DNA of 64,000 nucleotides from Opitutales bacterium (GTDB lineage: Bacteria > Verrucomicrobiota > Verrucomicrobiia > Opitutales > Seribacteraceae). Below are positions 38,579 through 48,462 of the stretch, piece by piece; position 1 is the stretch's first letter, and each line of letters starts with the position of its first letter. Below the pieces are notes generated by a model, which ran no database searches, was not told the DNA's origin, and was given only the letters and a program-made list of their open reading frames with translations. The translations under genes were made by a program, and so were the position numbers. Location: contig JAOFTV010000004.1 in assembly GCA_028045305.1 (NCBI GenBank), forward strand, positions 62,001-126,000. The letters are read 5' to 3'.

Positions 38579-38902
38579 TTGATGAATGCTAATTCTAAAA
38601 CCCGTAAGCCTAAGGAAGATCCCCGTTGGTTGGACCATCCGGGAAATGTCCGCAAAATCATTCGTTGGTTTTATGGATTATGCGGATTAGTCATTCTGGT
38701 CGATGTGGTTTTTAGCCTGGGTTGGCATAAGCATGCTGCTTTCTCGGAAGAGGTTGAAATCCACACAATCGAGACGCTTCCTGGCTTCTATGGATTATAC
38801 GGGTTTCTGGCCTGCGTAGGATTGGTTTATGTCTCTAAACTTATGCGGGATTGGAAGGGTAAGAAATTATTAATGCGGGAGGAAGACTACTGGGAGAAGT
38901 AA
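38579..38902 (+). CDS. small two-TM accessory protein in the Mrp-like operon
   Basis: 107 aa; KIIRWFYGLCGLVILVDVVF and GFYGLYGFLACVGLVYVSKLM hydrophobic segments; tightly packed between two ND-like genes. Confidence 0.75.
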   Translation: MMNANSKTRKPKEDPRWLDHPGNVRKIIRWFYGLCGLVILVDVVFSLGWHKHAAFSEEVEIHTIETLPGFYGLYGFLACVGLVYVSKLMRDWKGKKLLMREEDYWEK

Positions 38903-38903
38903 G

Positions 38904-40721
38904 ATGATGACACTCTCATCCACTCTTGAAATCGGCATTCATCCTGCCACCGCCTTGTTGATTGGAGGATTGGCCGCGGCTGTTCTTCGTGGGCGTTATG
39001 CCTCTCTTGCCTTGGTCATCGCGCCGTTATTTGGACTTGGTTATGTTGCAACTTTGGAGGTTGGAGCTGCCTCCACTCTTCATTTGTTCGGCTATGAAAT
39101 TCTCGGGGTGGTGGTCGATCAACAGGCAAAACTCTTTGGGTATCTCTTTCATATTGCCGCCCTGATTGCTGGGATTTATTCCTTTCATCTGCGGGATCCC
39201 TGGCAGGTTTCGATGTCTTTACTCTATGCCGCAACTGCGGTGGGCGTAGCTTTTGCCGGAGATATGCTTTCCCTGTTTTTATGGTGGGAGGGATTAGCCA
39301 TAACCTCGGTCTTTCAAATCTGGGGAAAGAGGACCAAACAGGCAGAAGAAGCTGGTTTCCGCTATTTATTCTTTCATGTATCTTCCGGGCTCTTACTCTT
39401 AGCGGGTATCCTCCTGCGGTACCATGGAGAGGGCCCTGAGGCTCTTAGCCTTGCTCCCTTAACGAATGCTTTGGAGGCAGGAGATACCGGTGCCTTACTT
39501 ATCCTCTTAGCCATTGGAATTAAGGCGGCATTTCCCGGCTTGCATGTTTGGTTGAAGGATGGATATGCGGAGGCCACCCATACTGGTCCGGTCTGGCTAT
39601 GTGCTTTTACTACTAAATGTGCGGTTTGCATGCTTGCCCGACTATTTCCCGGAGCTGAAGTATTGATAACCATTGGTGGAGTCATGGCCATGTTTCCTAT
39701 CTTTTACGCGGTGATTGAGAACGATCTTCGACGGGTGTTGTGCTACAGTAAAATCAATCAGATTGGATTTATGGTTGTTGGGATCGGTATTGGTACCGAT
39801 TTGGCTATTGATGGAGCAATTGCCCATGCTTTCACTCATGTGATTTATAAAGGCTTATTATTCATGAGTATGGGTGCTGTCCTGTTCCGAACCGGCGAAA
39901 TTCGTGGGTCGCACCTAGGAGGTCTTTACAAGACCATGCCCTGGACAACCGGGTTTTGTATCGTTGGTGCAGCATCGATTTCCGCCTTTCCTTTATTTAG
40001 CGGCTTTGTCAGTAAATCGATTATCATTACGGAAGCAGCCCGTAATGGACACCTCTTGATTTGGATGTGTCTTCTCTTTGCATCTGCAGGAGTTTTTCAT
40101 CATGCGGGTATAAAGATTCCCTTCTTTGCCTTCTTTGCACATGATTCTGGACTTCGCCCTAAAGAAGCCCCAACTAATATGCTAATTGCGATGGGGATTT
40201 CCTCCTTTCTTTGCATCTTTTTGGGATGTAACCCTCAATGGCTTTATGATTTGTTACCCAATGGAGCAGCTGGCTATCATCCCTATGATGCCACCCATGT
40301 TATTACGCAGATAGAAATCCTTCTCTTTTCTGCCCTTGCATTTACCTTGTTGAATTTGTGGGGTAAATACCCTCCGGAATTACCCTCAGTCAATTTGGAT
40401 GCCGATTGGATCTATCGAAAAGCTGGTCGTGGGTTTCTTGCTTTTGGCGAGGGGTTTTGGAACGGATTGAATGAACGGGCTCATGCTTTTTTTGTCGTGG
40501 GGATTACGGGAAGTGTTTGTTCATTTCTTAAACGCGGACAGGTACACGCGATGCAAACCCTTTACCAACCTTTTGTAAAAATCGGTCTGATCGAAGAAAA
40601 TGGATCAAAAGGCAGGGACCATTTGGGAAGGCGATCCGCGTTGGGTGTACACCCAGTTGGCTGGACCGCTTTATTCTGCATGCTTTTCTTTCTTGGTTTT
40701 TTATTGCTCATATTCAAGTAA
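38904..40721 (+). CDS. ND2/4/5-like antiporter subunit, copy 3
   Basis: FAGDMLSLFLWWEGLAITSVFQIW; IGIKAAFPGLHVWLKDGYAEATHTGPVWLCAFTTKCAV. Confidence 0.87.
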   Translation: MMTLSSTLEIGIHPATALLIGGLAAAVLRGRYASLALVIAPLFGLGYVATLEVGAASTLHLFGYEILGVVVDQQAKLFGYLFHIAALIAGIYSFHLRDPWQVSMSLLYAATAVGVAFAGDMLSLFLWWEGLAITSVFQIWGKRTKQAEEAGFRYLFFHVSSGLLLLAGILLRYHGEGPEALSLAPLTNALEAGDTGALLILLAIGIKAAFPGLHVWLKDGYAEATHTGPVWLCAFTTKCAVCMLARLFPGAEVLITIGGVMAMFPIFYAVIENDLRRVLCYSKINQIGFMVVGIGIGTDLAIDGAIAHAFTHVIYKGLLFMSMGAVLFRTGEIRGSHLGGLYKTMPWTTGFCIVGAASISAFPLFSGFVSKSIIITEAARNGHLLIWMCLLFASAGVFHHAGIKIPFFAFFAHDSGLRPKEAPTNMLIAMGISSFLCIFLGCNPQWLYDLLPNGAAGYHPYDATHVITQIEILLFSALAFTLLNLWGKYPPELPSVNLDADWIYRKAGRGFLAFGEGFWNGLNERAHAFFVVGITGSVCSFLKRGQVHAMQTLYQPFVKIGLIEENGSKGRDHLGRRSALGVHPVGWTALFCMLFFLGFLLLIFK

Positions 40722-40773
40722 ACCTCAGGAATCTTACTTGCCCCCTTGGTTCTCAGGTGCTTGATTGAATCAT

Positions 40774-41301
40774 ATGAAATGGGTGGTCGGTAAACGGGGT
40801 ATTAGCCTTCTTTTAGCATTTTCAATATGCATGCTGGGCGGTTGCAAATATTTCGATCCTGACGCCAATTATATCGATGAAAAAGTAGTCTGGAAGAAGA
40901 TCAAAAAGGAAGCTCCTGAACTTGGATTAGATCCTAGCTTTGTCTATGCAATTTGCCATGCTGAGAGCAGCCTTAATGCGAATGCTGAAAGCTCGATTGC
41001 TAAGGGCATAATGCAATTGACTGAGCCGGCATGGTCAGATGTTACCAAGTTGCACTACCGAACCGCATTTCAATGGGAAACCAATATTGAGGTGGGTATG
41101 CTTTATCTCAAACGCCTCAAGGGCATGCTGGAAAGCGTTGATCTTTTTACCTACCCCCGATTGGCCGCAAGTTATCGATATGGATACGGTGCACTTAGGC
41201 AGGAGCAATTTATGGTCAGTCGAATGAAGACACCGATCAATCGAATCTATCGTAAACTCTTTGCCGGTCAATTGTCTCCGGTTACCCCTCCCGAAGAATA
41301 A
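40774..41301 (+). CDS. lytic transglycosylase (SLT) domain lipoprotein
   Basis: Lipobox LGGC; AICHAESSLNANAESSIAKGIMQLTEPAW. Confidence 0.85.
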   Translation: MKWVVGKRGISLLLAFSICMLGGCKYFDPDANYIDEKVVWKKIKKEAPELGLDPSFVYAICHAESSLNANAESSIAKGIMQLTEPAWSDVTKLHYRTAFQWETNIEVGMLYLKRLKGMLESVDLFTYPRLAASYRYGYGALRQEQFMVSRMKTPINRIYRKLFAGQLSPVTPPEE

Positions 41302-41309
41302 TTTTTAAA

Positions 41310-42284
41310 GTGGGGGCAAAAACCGAGGTAAAGGGGAGAAAGCGGGGAGATTCTCCCCTTGAGCCACCCTCTGGATATGAGTTGGAAATTAGTCACTTTC
41401 TCGCCTGGGTACAGTTAGAACGCGGGCTTTCAAAAAATACGATTGAGTCTTATGAATCCGACCTCATTCAGTGTGCAACCTTTTTTAAAGAAAAAGGGGC
41501 AGGTAATTGGCAGGCGGTTTCTTTGGATCAGGTATCAACCTGGATATCCTCGCTGACCTTAGATGGATACGCAGTTGCCAGCCTTGCTCGAAAGTTATCC
41601 GCTTTGCGCATGCTTGCCCGCTACTTGGTGAGCGAAGGGAATTTACAAAGTGATTTCACTGAACTTTTGAGCAATCCAAAGAAGGGACGTTTTCTTCCCC
41701 ATGCCTTGAGCATCGAAGAAATGGAAAAATTTCTTAACGCCCCCGACCTAAATACCGTACAGGGAAAGAGAGACCGTGCGATTTTCGAATTGATGTACGG
41801 AAGTGGCCTGCGGGTTTCGGAGGTCTCTTCTGTTCTTGTAAATGCGATCGATCTGGACGATGGTTTCGCCCGAATCTTTGGCAAGGGGGCAAAAGAACGA
41901 ATCGTACCTGTTGGTGGACAGGCGGTCTTGGCCATTCGTAATTATTTACACGGAGGACGACCCCAATTGGTAAAGGAAAAATCAGGTGGGGAATTATTTC
42001 TTAGCAAGCGAGGAACCCCCATTTCACGAAAAATGATCTGGGTACTTGTCAAAGATTATGCCCGTCGTGCAGGAATTGAAAAAAACCTTACGCCTCATGG
42101 ATTACGCCATTCTTTTGCCACACACTTGCTCATGGGTGGAGCAGATGTCCGGGCAGTCCAGGAAATGCTTGGACATGCAGATATTGGCACAACTCAAATT
42201 TATACCCATGTGGAATCTCAGCGCTTGCAGGAGGAGCATGCCAATTTTCATCCCCTTGCTCAAAATCAGGAAAACGGGAATTAA
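41310..42284 (+). CDS. xerD: XerC/XerD-type tyrosine recombinase
   Basis: YGSGLRVSEVSSV, TPHGLRHSFATHLLMGGADVRAVQEMLGHADIGTTQIYTHV. Confidence 0.9.
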   Translation: MGAKTEVKGRKRGDSPLEPPSGYELEISHFLAWVQLERGLSKNTIESYESDLIQCATFFKEKGAGNWQAVSLDQVSTWISSLTLDGYAVASLARKLSALRMLARYLVSEGNLQSDFTELLSNPKKGRFLPHALSIEEMEKFLNAPDLNTVQGKRDRAIFELMYGSGLRVSEVSSVLVNAIDLDDGFARIFGKGAKERIVPVGGQAVLAIRNYLHGGRPQLVKEKSGGELFLSKRGTPISRKMIWVLVKDYARRAGIEKNLTPHGLRHSFATHLLMGGADVRAVQEMLGHADIGTTQIYTHVESQRLQEEHANFHPLAQNQENGN

Positions 42285-42346
42285 TTTTCTCACGTGCGCA
42301 ACTAAGGATTGTAAGAAGGGCGTATTCTCTGTGTTTAAGATAAGGC

Positions 42347-42592
42347 GTGAAGGTTACAGTATTTGTTTCCCCCAAGACTACAGTTTTGGATCCTCAGGGC
42401 GCGGCAGTTGAGCAAGCGATTAAAAGCTTGGGCCATCATTCCATAGAGGGAGTGCGTGTTGGTAAGACCGTGACCTTTCAGATGGAGGGTTCGGACACTC
42501 CGGAAATTCGCGATGAGATCGATCGTTTATGCGATGGATTGCTCAGCAATCCGGTAATCGAGGATTATCGCTACGAGATTACCAGCGAGTGA
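42347..42592 (+). CDS. purS: phosphoribosylformylglycinamidine synthase subunit PurS
   Basis: 81 aa; VFVSPKTTVLDPQGAAVEQAIKSLGHHSIEGVRVGKTVTFQ; overlaps the next CDS, followed by purQ and purL. Confidence 0.9.
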   Translation: MKVTVFVSPKTTVLDPQGAAVEQAIKSLGHHSIEGVRVGKTVTFQMEGSDTPEIRDEIDRLCDGLLSNPVIEDYRYEITSE

Positions 42593-43428
42593 AAATCTTC
42601 CGCCATCTCGACAAAGCCGGCAATATGGGCTTTGGTCGATTCGATGAGGAGGGAAGAACCTTTTTAATCGTTCAAAAACCAGATGGTGGGTTTGAGAGCA
42701 CCAATCAGGCGATTACTCCTTTTCAACTGTTAACCCCGATCGACTTTCGATGTATTTACGCAGTCGGGCATAACTACCGGGCACATGCCGAGGAGACAGG
42801 GGCGGAGCTACCCAAGCATCCGATGATTTTTATGAAAGCACCCACCACGGTGCAAAACCCGGGAGATCCCATTGTCATTCCCCGCTTTCTGCGAAGTGAT
42901 AAAGTCGACTATGAGGGGGAACTTGGTGTGGTTATTGGCCGCCCTTGCAAGAATGTATCCCCGGAGGAAGCAATGTCCTATGTGCTTGGATTTGTCTGTG
43001 CCAATGATGTGAGTGCACGGGATTGGCAAAAGGAAAAAGGGGGTGGCCAGTTCTGCCGTGGTAAGAGTTTTGATACCTTCTGTCCGGTCGGCCCATGCTT
43101 GGTAACGATTGATGAATTGACCGATCCGTCCAACCTTACTTTGCGTACCTATGTAAATGAGGAAAAAATGCAGGATGCTTCGACCTCAGATATGATTTTT
43201 AATGTGCCCACCTTAATTTCCTTTCTTAGCGGAAGTACTACCTTGCTCCCAGGCACGCTTATTCTAACAGGTACTCCCAGTGGAGTGGGAGAAGCTCGTG
43301 ACCCTCGAAGATTTCTTGTTCCTGGGGACGAGGTTACGGTGGAGATCGAGGGAATTGGACTGCTTACCAATCCCGTGGTCGAAGAAATTTTTGAGGAAGA
43401 ATCATCCAAGGAGGAAAAAATATCGTGA
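42589..43428 (+). CDS. fumarylacetoacetate hydrolase (FAH) family protein
   Basis: GHNYRAHAEE, DYEGELGVVIGRPCKNV, ANDVSARDWQ, GTPSGVGEARDP; start trimmed to GTG 42589 overlapping the purS stop. Confidence 0.9.
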   Translation: MKIFRHLDKAGNMGFGRFDEEGRTFLIVQKPDGGFESTNQAITPFQLLTPIDFRCIYAVGHNYRAHAEETGAELPKHPMIFMKAPTTVQNPGDPIVIPRFLRSDKVDYEGELGVVIGRPCKNVSPEEAMSYVLGFVCANDVSARDWQKEKGGGQFCRGKSFDTFCPVGPCLVTIDELTDPSNLTLRTYVNEEKMQDASTSDMIFNVPTLISFLSGSTTLLPGTLILTGTPSGVGEARDPRRFLVPGDEVTVEIEGIGLLTNPVVEEIFEEESSKEEKIS

Positions 43429-44111
43429 AGGTTGCTATTATTCAATTTCCGGGGTCCAATTGCGATTGGGATGCCGAACACTCGGTTCAAAATGTTATCG
43501 GACTGCCCGCTGGTCGCGTCTGGCACAAGGATCCTTTACCCGAGGGGGTAGAGGCAGTCATTGTCCCAGGTGGTTTTTCCTTCGGGGATTATTTGCGCTG
43601 CGGAGCGATTGCTCGGTTTTCTCCGATCATGTCCGACCTTCAGAGCTTTGCGGATCAGGGTGGACAGGTGTTGGGCATCTGTAATGGTTTTCAAATTCTT
43701 TGCGAATCTGGATTGTTACCAGGTGCCTTGGTTCGAAATGATTGCATGGAGTTTCGTTGCTTAAATCAATCGCTCAAGGTCGAAGATTCTAATGAACGCT
43801 TTAACAGCGAAGCCTTAGCTGCTCAATTAACTTTACCTATTGCCCATGGTGAAGGGAATTACCGGGCGGATACAGAGGTGCTTACTGATTTGGAAGCCAA
43901 TAATCAGGTTCTTTTACGCTATGCACCCAATCCCAATGGTTCCATCAATGACATTGCTGGTATACGAAACCAGGCGGGTAATGTTTATGGCATGATGCCT
44001 CACCCAGAACGGGCAGTGGAAAGTCACCATCCTTGCCTTGATGGCCTTCCTGTTTTACATGCTTTTCTGCAACCCCTCCTTCAAACATCCCCCGTCCAAC
44101 TTTCCGCCTGA
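43425..44111 (+). CDS. purQ: phosphoribosylformylglycinamidine synthase subunit PurQ
   Basis: IIQFPGSNCDWDAEHS, VPGGFSFGDYLRCGAIA, GICNGFQILCE, MMPHPERAVE. Confidence 0.95.
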   Translation: MKVAIIQFPGSNCDWDAEHSVQNVIGLPAGRVWHKDPLPEGVEAVIVPGGFSFGDYLRCGAIARFSPIMSDLQSFADQGGQVLGICNGFQILCESGLLPGALVRNDCMEFRCLNQSLKVEDSNERFNSEALAAQLTLPIAHGEGNYRADTEVLTDLEANNQVLLRYAPNPNGSINDIAGIRNQAGNVYGMMPHPERAVESHHPCLDGLPVLHAFLQPLLQTSPVQLSA

Positions 44112-44114
44112 ATC

Positions 44115-46427
44115 ATGGAAACCACAGCTGCGCCCCTTCCTCCAAACCCAGATCCTTGCTTAAATGTTGAGATCACCCCCGAGTTGGTCGCTCAACACGG
44201 TCTCCTACCCGAAGAGTACGAGCGTATACTAGGGATACTTGGTCGCACGCCCAACCTTACAGAACTGGGGATTTTTTCGGTTATGTGGTCTGAGCATTGT
44301 GCCTACAAAAATACGCGCAAGCTGCTTAAATTATTTCCCACCGAAAAAAAGGACAAAGACGCAATTGGACAGGTACTTGTCAAAGCGGGAGATGAAAATG
44401 CCGGGGTAATTGATGTCGGTGAAGGGTGGGGCGTTGCCTTTAAGATTGAATCTCATAACCATCCAAGTGCTATCGAACCTTTTGAGGGTGCTGCCACTGG
44501 TGTGGGGGGAATCGTGCGGGATATTTTTACCATGGGTGCACGCCCAGTCCTGTTGACGAATTCCTTACGCTTTGGATCATTAGAATCCAGCCAGGTAAAG
44601 CGTTTGTTCAGGGGAGTGGTAAGTGGAATTTCCCACTATGGAAACTGCCTAGGTATTCCCAATATGGGAGGAGATGTTTATTTTGATGATTGTTACGAGG
44701 GAAACCCCTTGGTCAATGCCTTGTGTGCCGGGATTCTGCGCCATGAAGAAATTCAAAAGGGGGCAGCCACCGGGGTGGGTAATCCTGTTTATTATGTGGG
44801 TCCAGGAACTGGGCGTGATGGTTTGGGTGGGGCAAGTTTTGCCTCCAGGGAATTGACCGAAGAAAGCGCTGAGGATCGTCCAGCCGTGCAAAAGGGGGAT
44901 CCTTTTATGGAAAAACTCCTCCTCGAAGCTTGTTTGGAAATGATGTCCATTCCGGGACTTGTAGTGGGCATCCAGGATATGGGTGCCGCCGGCTTGACCT
45001 GCTCAACCTGTGAGACTGCATCCCGTGGGGATTCTGGGATTGAAATTGATTTGGATCTGGTCCCGCAAAGGGAAACGGGAATGAATTCCTATGAAATTAT
45101 GCTATCTGAGAGTCAGGAGCGCATGTTGGTCATCGTGGCAAAAGGTCGTGAACGTGAGCTCGAAGAAGTGTTTGAGAAGTGGGACTTGCATGCAGCCCAC
45201 ATTGGAGAGGTTAAGGAAGGAAATCGGATGGTTGTTCGCCAAAAGGGTGTGGTGGTGGCGGACCTCCCGGCTAAATCCTTAACCGATGAGGCTCCAATCT
45301 ATGATCAACCAGCAACTGAGCCTGCTCATTTGGCTATGGCTCGGGAATGGAAAGTGGATTCTATTCCCGAGCTCGGTCAGGAAGCGGTAGAGGGTGCCCT
45401 ACTTGGCTTACTTACGCATCCAACCATTGCTTCCAAACGATGGATTTGGAAACAGTACGATCATATGGTTATGTCCGGATGTACCGTGGAACCAGGCAGC
45501 GATGCCGGAGTGGTAAAACTTAGCATTGCTGGGATTAATAAATACTTAGCCATCGCCAATGATTGTAATAATCGATTCTGCTACCTGGACCCCTACACAG
45601 GTGCCCAGATTGCCTTTGTAGAGTGCATGCGTAACCTAGCTTGCTCGGGTGCAAGGGCTTTGGCAGTGACTGATAATTTAAACTTTGGAAATCCCAACAA
45701 GCCAGAAGCTTATCATATGCTTAAGGAATGTGTGAAAGGATTGGCTGATGCTTGTGCTCACTTTGATGTTCCCGTCGTGGGTGGAAATGTTAGTTTGTAC
45801 AACGAACACGGTGAAGGCGCTATCGATCCAACCCCGGTTGTTTCGATGGTCGGATTGATTGATCATCCGGACCGGGTAACTCGCAGTGGGGTAAAAGATA
45901 GCGGACTTGACCTTATTCTCCTAGGAGGATTGCCTGATGAACTGGGCGGGAGTTATTACTTACAATCTGCCTTTAACAAAAAAGAGGGAACCTGCCCTAA
46001 GGTCGATTTAGATGCAGAAATGAATTTGCAGAATTTATTGATCGGACAAATTGAGGAAGGAAGAATCTGTGCGGCACATGATTTATCCGAGGGTGGATTG
46101 CTGGTTTGCTTGGCGGAAATGCTTTTTGATGCCCATGGGATTGGAGCTTCAGTTTCATTACCCGACCTTGGATCGTCTGGTCGGTTGGATACTCTTTTAT
46201 TTGGAGAAAGCCAGGCCCGGGCGATTATCGCAGTAAAGCCAGAGAAATGTGATGCCGTCATCCAGGCAGCCAAAAACCTGGGAGTATCCGCTCATGCAAT
46301 GGGCAAAACGGATGATTCCTCCCAGTTGAAAGTTGAGGTTGCGGGAACTTCGGTAATCAATTCGGATGTTTCCGGCTTGAAGAATGCATGGGAAAGCGCG
46401 ATTCCTAAGCACATGGAAATTGCCTAG
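44115..46427 (+). CDS. purL: phosphoribosylformylglycinamidine synthase subunit PurL
   Basis: [55 protein letters not shown]; 770-aa small form. Confidence 0.96.
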   Translation: METTAAPLPPNPDPCLNVEITPELVAQHGLLPEEYERILGILGRTPNLTELGIFSVMWSEHCAYKNTRKLLKLFPTEKKDKDAIGQVLVKAGDENAGVIDVGEGWGVAFKIESHNHPSAIEPFEGAATGVGGIVRDIFTMGARPVLLTNSLRFGSLESSQVKRLFRGVVSGISHYGNCLGIPNMGGDVYFDDCYEGNPLVNALCAGILRHEEIQKGAATGVGNPVYYVGPGTGRDGLGGASFASRELTEESAEDRPAVQKGDPFMEKLLLEACLEMMSIPGLVVGIQDMGAAGLTCSTCETASRGDSGIEIDLDLVPQRETGMNSYEIMLSESQERMLVIVAKGRERELEEVFEKWDLHAAHIGEVKEGNRMVVRQKGVVVADLPAKSLTDEAPIYDQPATEPAHLAMAREWKVDSIPELGQEAVEGALLGLLTHPTIASKRWIWKQYDHMVMSGCTVEPGSDAGVVKLSIAGINKYLAIANDCNNRFCYLDPYTGAQIAFVECMRNLACSGARALAVTDNLNFGNPNKPEAYHMLKECVKGLADACAHFDVPVVGGNVSLYNEHGEGAIDPTPVVSMVGLIDHPDRVTRSGVKDSGLDLILLGGLPDELGGSYYLQSAFNKKEGTCPKVDLDAEMNLQNLLIGQIEEGRICAAHDLSEGGLLVCLAEMLFDAHGIGASVSLPDLGSSGRLDTLLFGESQARAIIAVKPEKCDAVIQAAKNLGVSAHAMGKTDDSSQLKVEVAGTSVINSDVSGLKNAWESAIPKHMEIA

Positions 46428-46451
46428 CCCCAACCATTTTATTTTCAACAA

Positions 46452-48371
46452 ATGAGTGACGAAATTGGACACCATTGTGGGATCGCTATGATCCGCATAA
46501 AAAAGTCACTTTCTTATTTTAACGAGAAATACGGCAGTCCCCTCTGGGCTTTTAATCAATTGTTTCTATTAATGGAGAAACAGCACAATCGTGGACAGGA
46601 TGGAGCCGGGATTGGATCGATGAAATTAAACATGCCGGTGGGCGAGTCCTTCATGTTCCGTGAAAGAAGTACCAGTTCCAAAGCCCTGGCAAAAATCTTT
46701 GGTGCTCAGCACAAAGCCCTCGGTAAAATGATCAAGAAGGGACGGGCGTTTTATGAATTCCCTGAAACGATCAAGCAAAACTTTGATTATGGAGGTGAGG
46801 TGCTTCTGGGGCATTTGCGCTATGGTACTTCGGGTGAGTATGGATCAAATACTTGCCACCCTTATTTTCGTAAGAGTAATTGGCCGAGCAAGAACCTGAT
46901 GATTGCGGGAAATTTTAACCTTACCAATGTCGAGGAATTGAACCATCGATTGGTCGAGCGTGGACAACATCCAGTATTTGATACCGATACCCAGGCAATT
47001 CTTGAGGAGTCCGGATACTACCTGGACTCAGCAGTCGATGAATTGGCCAGGCAAGCTTCGGAAGAAGGTGTGGTCGGGGAGGACCATACTCGCTGGATTT
47101 CAGAAAGAATTAATCCCGTGGAGGTCTTTCAACAAGCATCGAAGAAATGGGACGGTGGCTACGCCTTGGCGGGTATTCTTGGAACTGGTGATTGCTTTGC
47201 AATGCGTGACCCAGATGGTATTCGTCCGGGTTTTTACTTTGAAGACGACGAGGTATTTGCAGTGGCTTCAGAAAGAGCCCCCCTCATGACAGTCTTTAAC
47301 AAAGGAATGGACGAAATTTCCGAAATCGAACCGGGCGGAATTCTGGTGGTTCGACCGGATGGTTCATTGATAAGTGAAAAATTTTGTGACCCGCCCGCCA
47401 AGAGTTCGGGATGCTCATTTGAACGAATCTATTTTTCCAGGGGAAATGACCCTGATATATATGCAGAAAGAAAAACCCTTGGTGCCTTACTTGTTCCCCA
47501 GGTCGTTGAGTCTGTGGGTAATGATTTTTCAAAGAGTGTATTTAGCTATGTTCCCAATACTGCAGAGAGTGCGTATTATGGATTTATGGAACAATTGCGT
47601 TTGGTTCGGCGAGCTGAGGTTAAACAACGGTTGATTGATGCGAGGCAATCGGGAGAACTTACTGATTCTTTAATCGATGATTTGGTCATGGATAATTGGC
47701 CAAAGGGAGAAAAAATTGCCAATAAGGATATAAAACTTCGCACTTTTATAAGCCAGGAATCTGGGCGTGCTCAATTGGTTTCGCATGTTTATGATATCAC
47801 TTACGGTGTGGTTCGTGAAGAGCAAGATGCATTGGTCTGTATAGACGATTCTATTGTACGTGGAACCACCCTAAAAAAGAGCATTCTTAAGATTTTGGGT
47901 CGTTCGAAGCCTCGGAAGTTAGTCATTGCTTCGACCGCCCCGCAGATCCGTTTTCCGGACTGTTACGGAATAGACATGTCAGAACTTGGAAAGTTTATCG
48001 CTTTTCAGGCAGCAATTTCTTTAATTCAGGACCATGGATACCGAGGGTTGTTAAAAGAGGTTGCTGAGCAATGCCGAGAAGCTCTTAAGACTCCCCAGTC
48101 CAAACCTGTCAATTATGTGAAACGGGTATACGAGAATTTTACCGTCGATCAAATTTCGCAAAAAGTTGCTGAATTGGTTGCCCCGGAAGCATTGAAGGAG
48201 GTAACCAAGGTGGAAATTCTTTACCAAAGTGTTGAAAATTTACACGAAGCTTTGCCTGACCATCCCGGGGACTGGTATTTTACCGGAAATTATCCGACCC
48301 CTGGTGGCTACAGAGTGGCCCATAAAGCATTTCTGAACTTTTATGAAAATAAGGATGGCCGAAGTTATTGA
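46452..48371 (+). CDS. purF: amidophosphoribosyltransferase
   Basis: HHCGIAM (propeptide plus catalytic Cys), QHNRGQDGAGIG, LGHLRYGTSGEYG, VCIDDSIVRGTTLKKS. Confidence 0.92.
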   Translation: MSDEIGHHCGIAMIRIKKSLSYFNEKYGSPLWAFNQLFLLMEKQHNRGQDGAGIGSMKLNMPVGESFMFRERSTSSKALAKIFGAQHKALGKMIKKGRAFYEFPETIKQNFDYGGEVLLGHLRYGTSGEYGSNTCHPYFRKSNWPSKNLMIAGNFNLTNVEELNHRLVERGQHPVFDTDTQAILEESGYYLDSAVDELARQASEEGVVGEDHTRWISERINPVEVFQQASKKWDGGYALAGILGTGDCFAMRDPDGIRPGFYFEDDEVFAVASERAPLMTVFNKGMDEISEIEPGGILVVRPDGSLISEKFCDPPAKSSGCSFERIYFSRGNDPDIYAERKTLGALLVPQVVESVGNDFSKSVFSYVPNTAESAYYGFMEQLRLVRRAEVKQRLIDARQSGELTDSLIDDLVMDNWPKGEKIANKDIKLRTFISQESGRAQLVSHVYDITYGVVREEQDALVCIDDSIVRGTTLKKSILKILGRSKPRKLVIASTAPQIRFPDCYGIDMSELGKFIAFQAAISLIQDHGYRGLLKEVAEQCREALKTPQSKPVNYVKRVYENFTVDQISQKVAELVAPEALKEVTKVEILYQSVENLHEALPDHPGDWYFTGNYPTPGGYRVAHKAFLNFYENKDGRSY

Positions 48372-48375
48372 TGGT

Positions 48376-48394
48376 TTGCTCAACTGTTGAGCAA
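48376..48394. repeat. inverted repeat downstream of purF
   Basis: ttgctcaa-ctg-ttgagcaa, 8-bp perfect stem; no adjacent T tract. Confidence 0.8.
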
Positions 48395-48422
48395 CTGAGA
48401 CATAAAAAGAGCAAAAAAATCT

Positions 48423-48452
48423 TTGACGTACCCAGTCCTTCGCCCGTTATAT
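48423..48452 (+). promoter_or_regulatory. sigma70-like promoter for the HNH gene
   Basis: TTGACG-18 bp-TTATAT, -10 ends about 10 nt before ATG 48463. Confidence 0.45.
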
Positions 48453-48462
48453 TCAACGACGG

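Noticed and set aside
37282-38592. Alternative-frame + strand ORFs in the ND-like genes (37282, 37876, 38299)
   Set aside because: Frame-shadow translations of the conserved antiporter subunits, Cys/His/Arg-rich and not protein-like
32509-40721. DAB-type inorganic carbon accumulation system
   Set aside because: DabB-like (NuoL-type) proteins are present, but no DabA (DUF2309)-like ORF is in the window
41310-42284. Tyrosine recombinase as an integrase marking a genomic island
   Set aside because: XerC/D-like length and motifs, flanked by housekeeping genes, no att-like repeats or cargo
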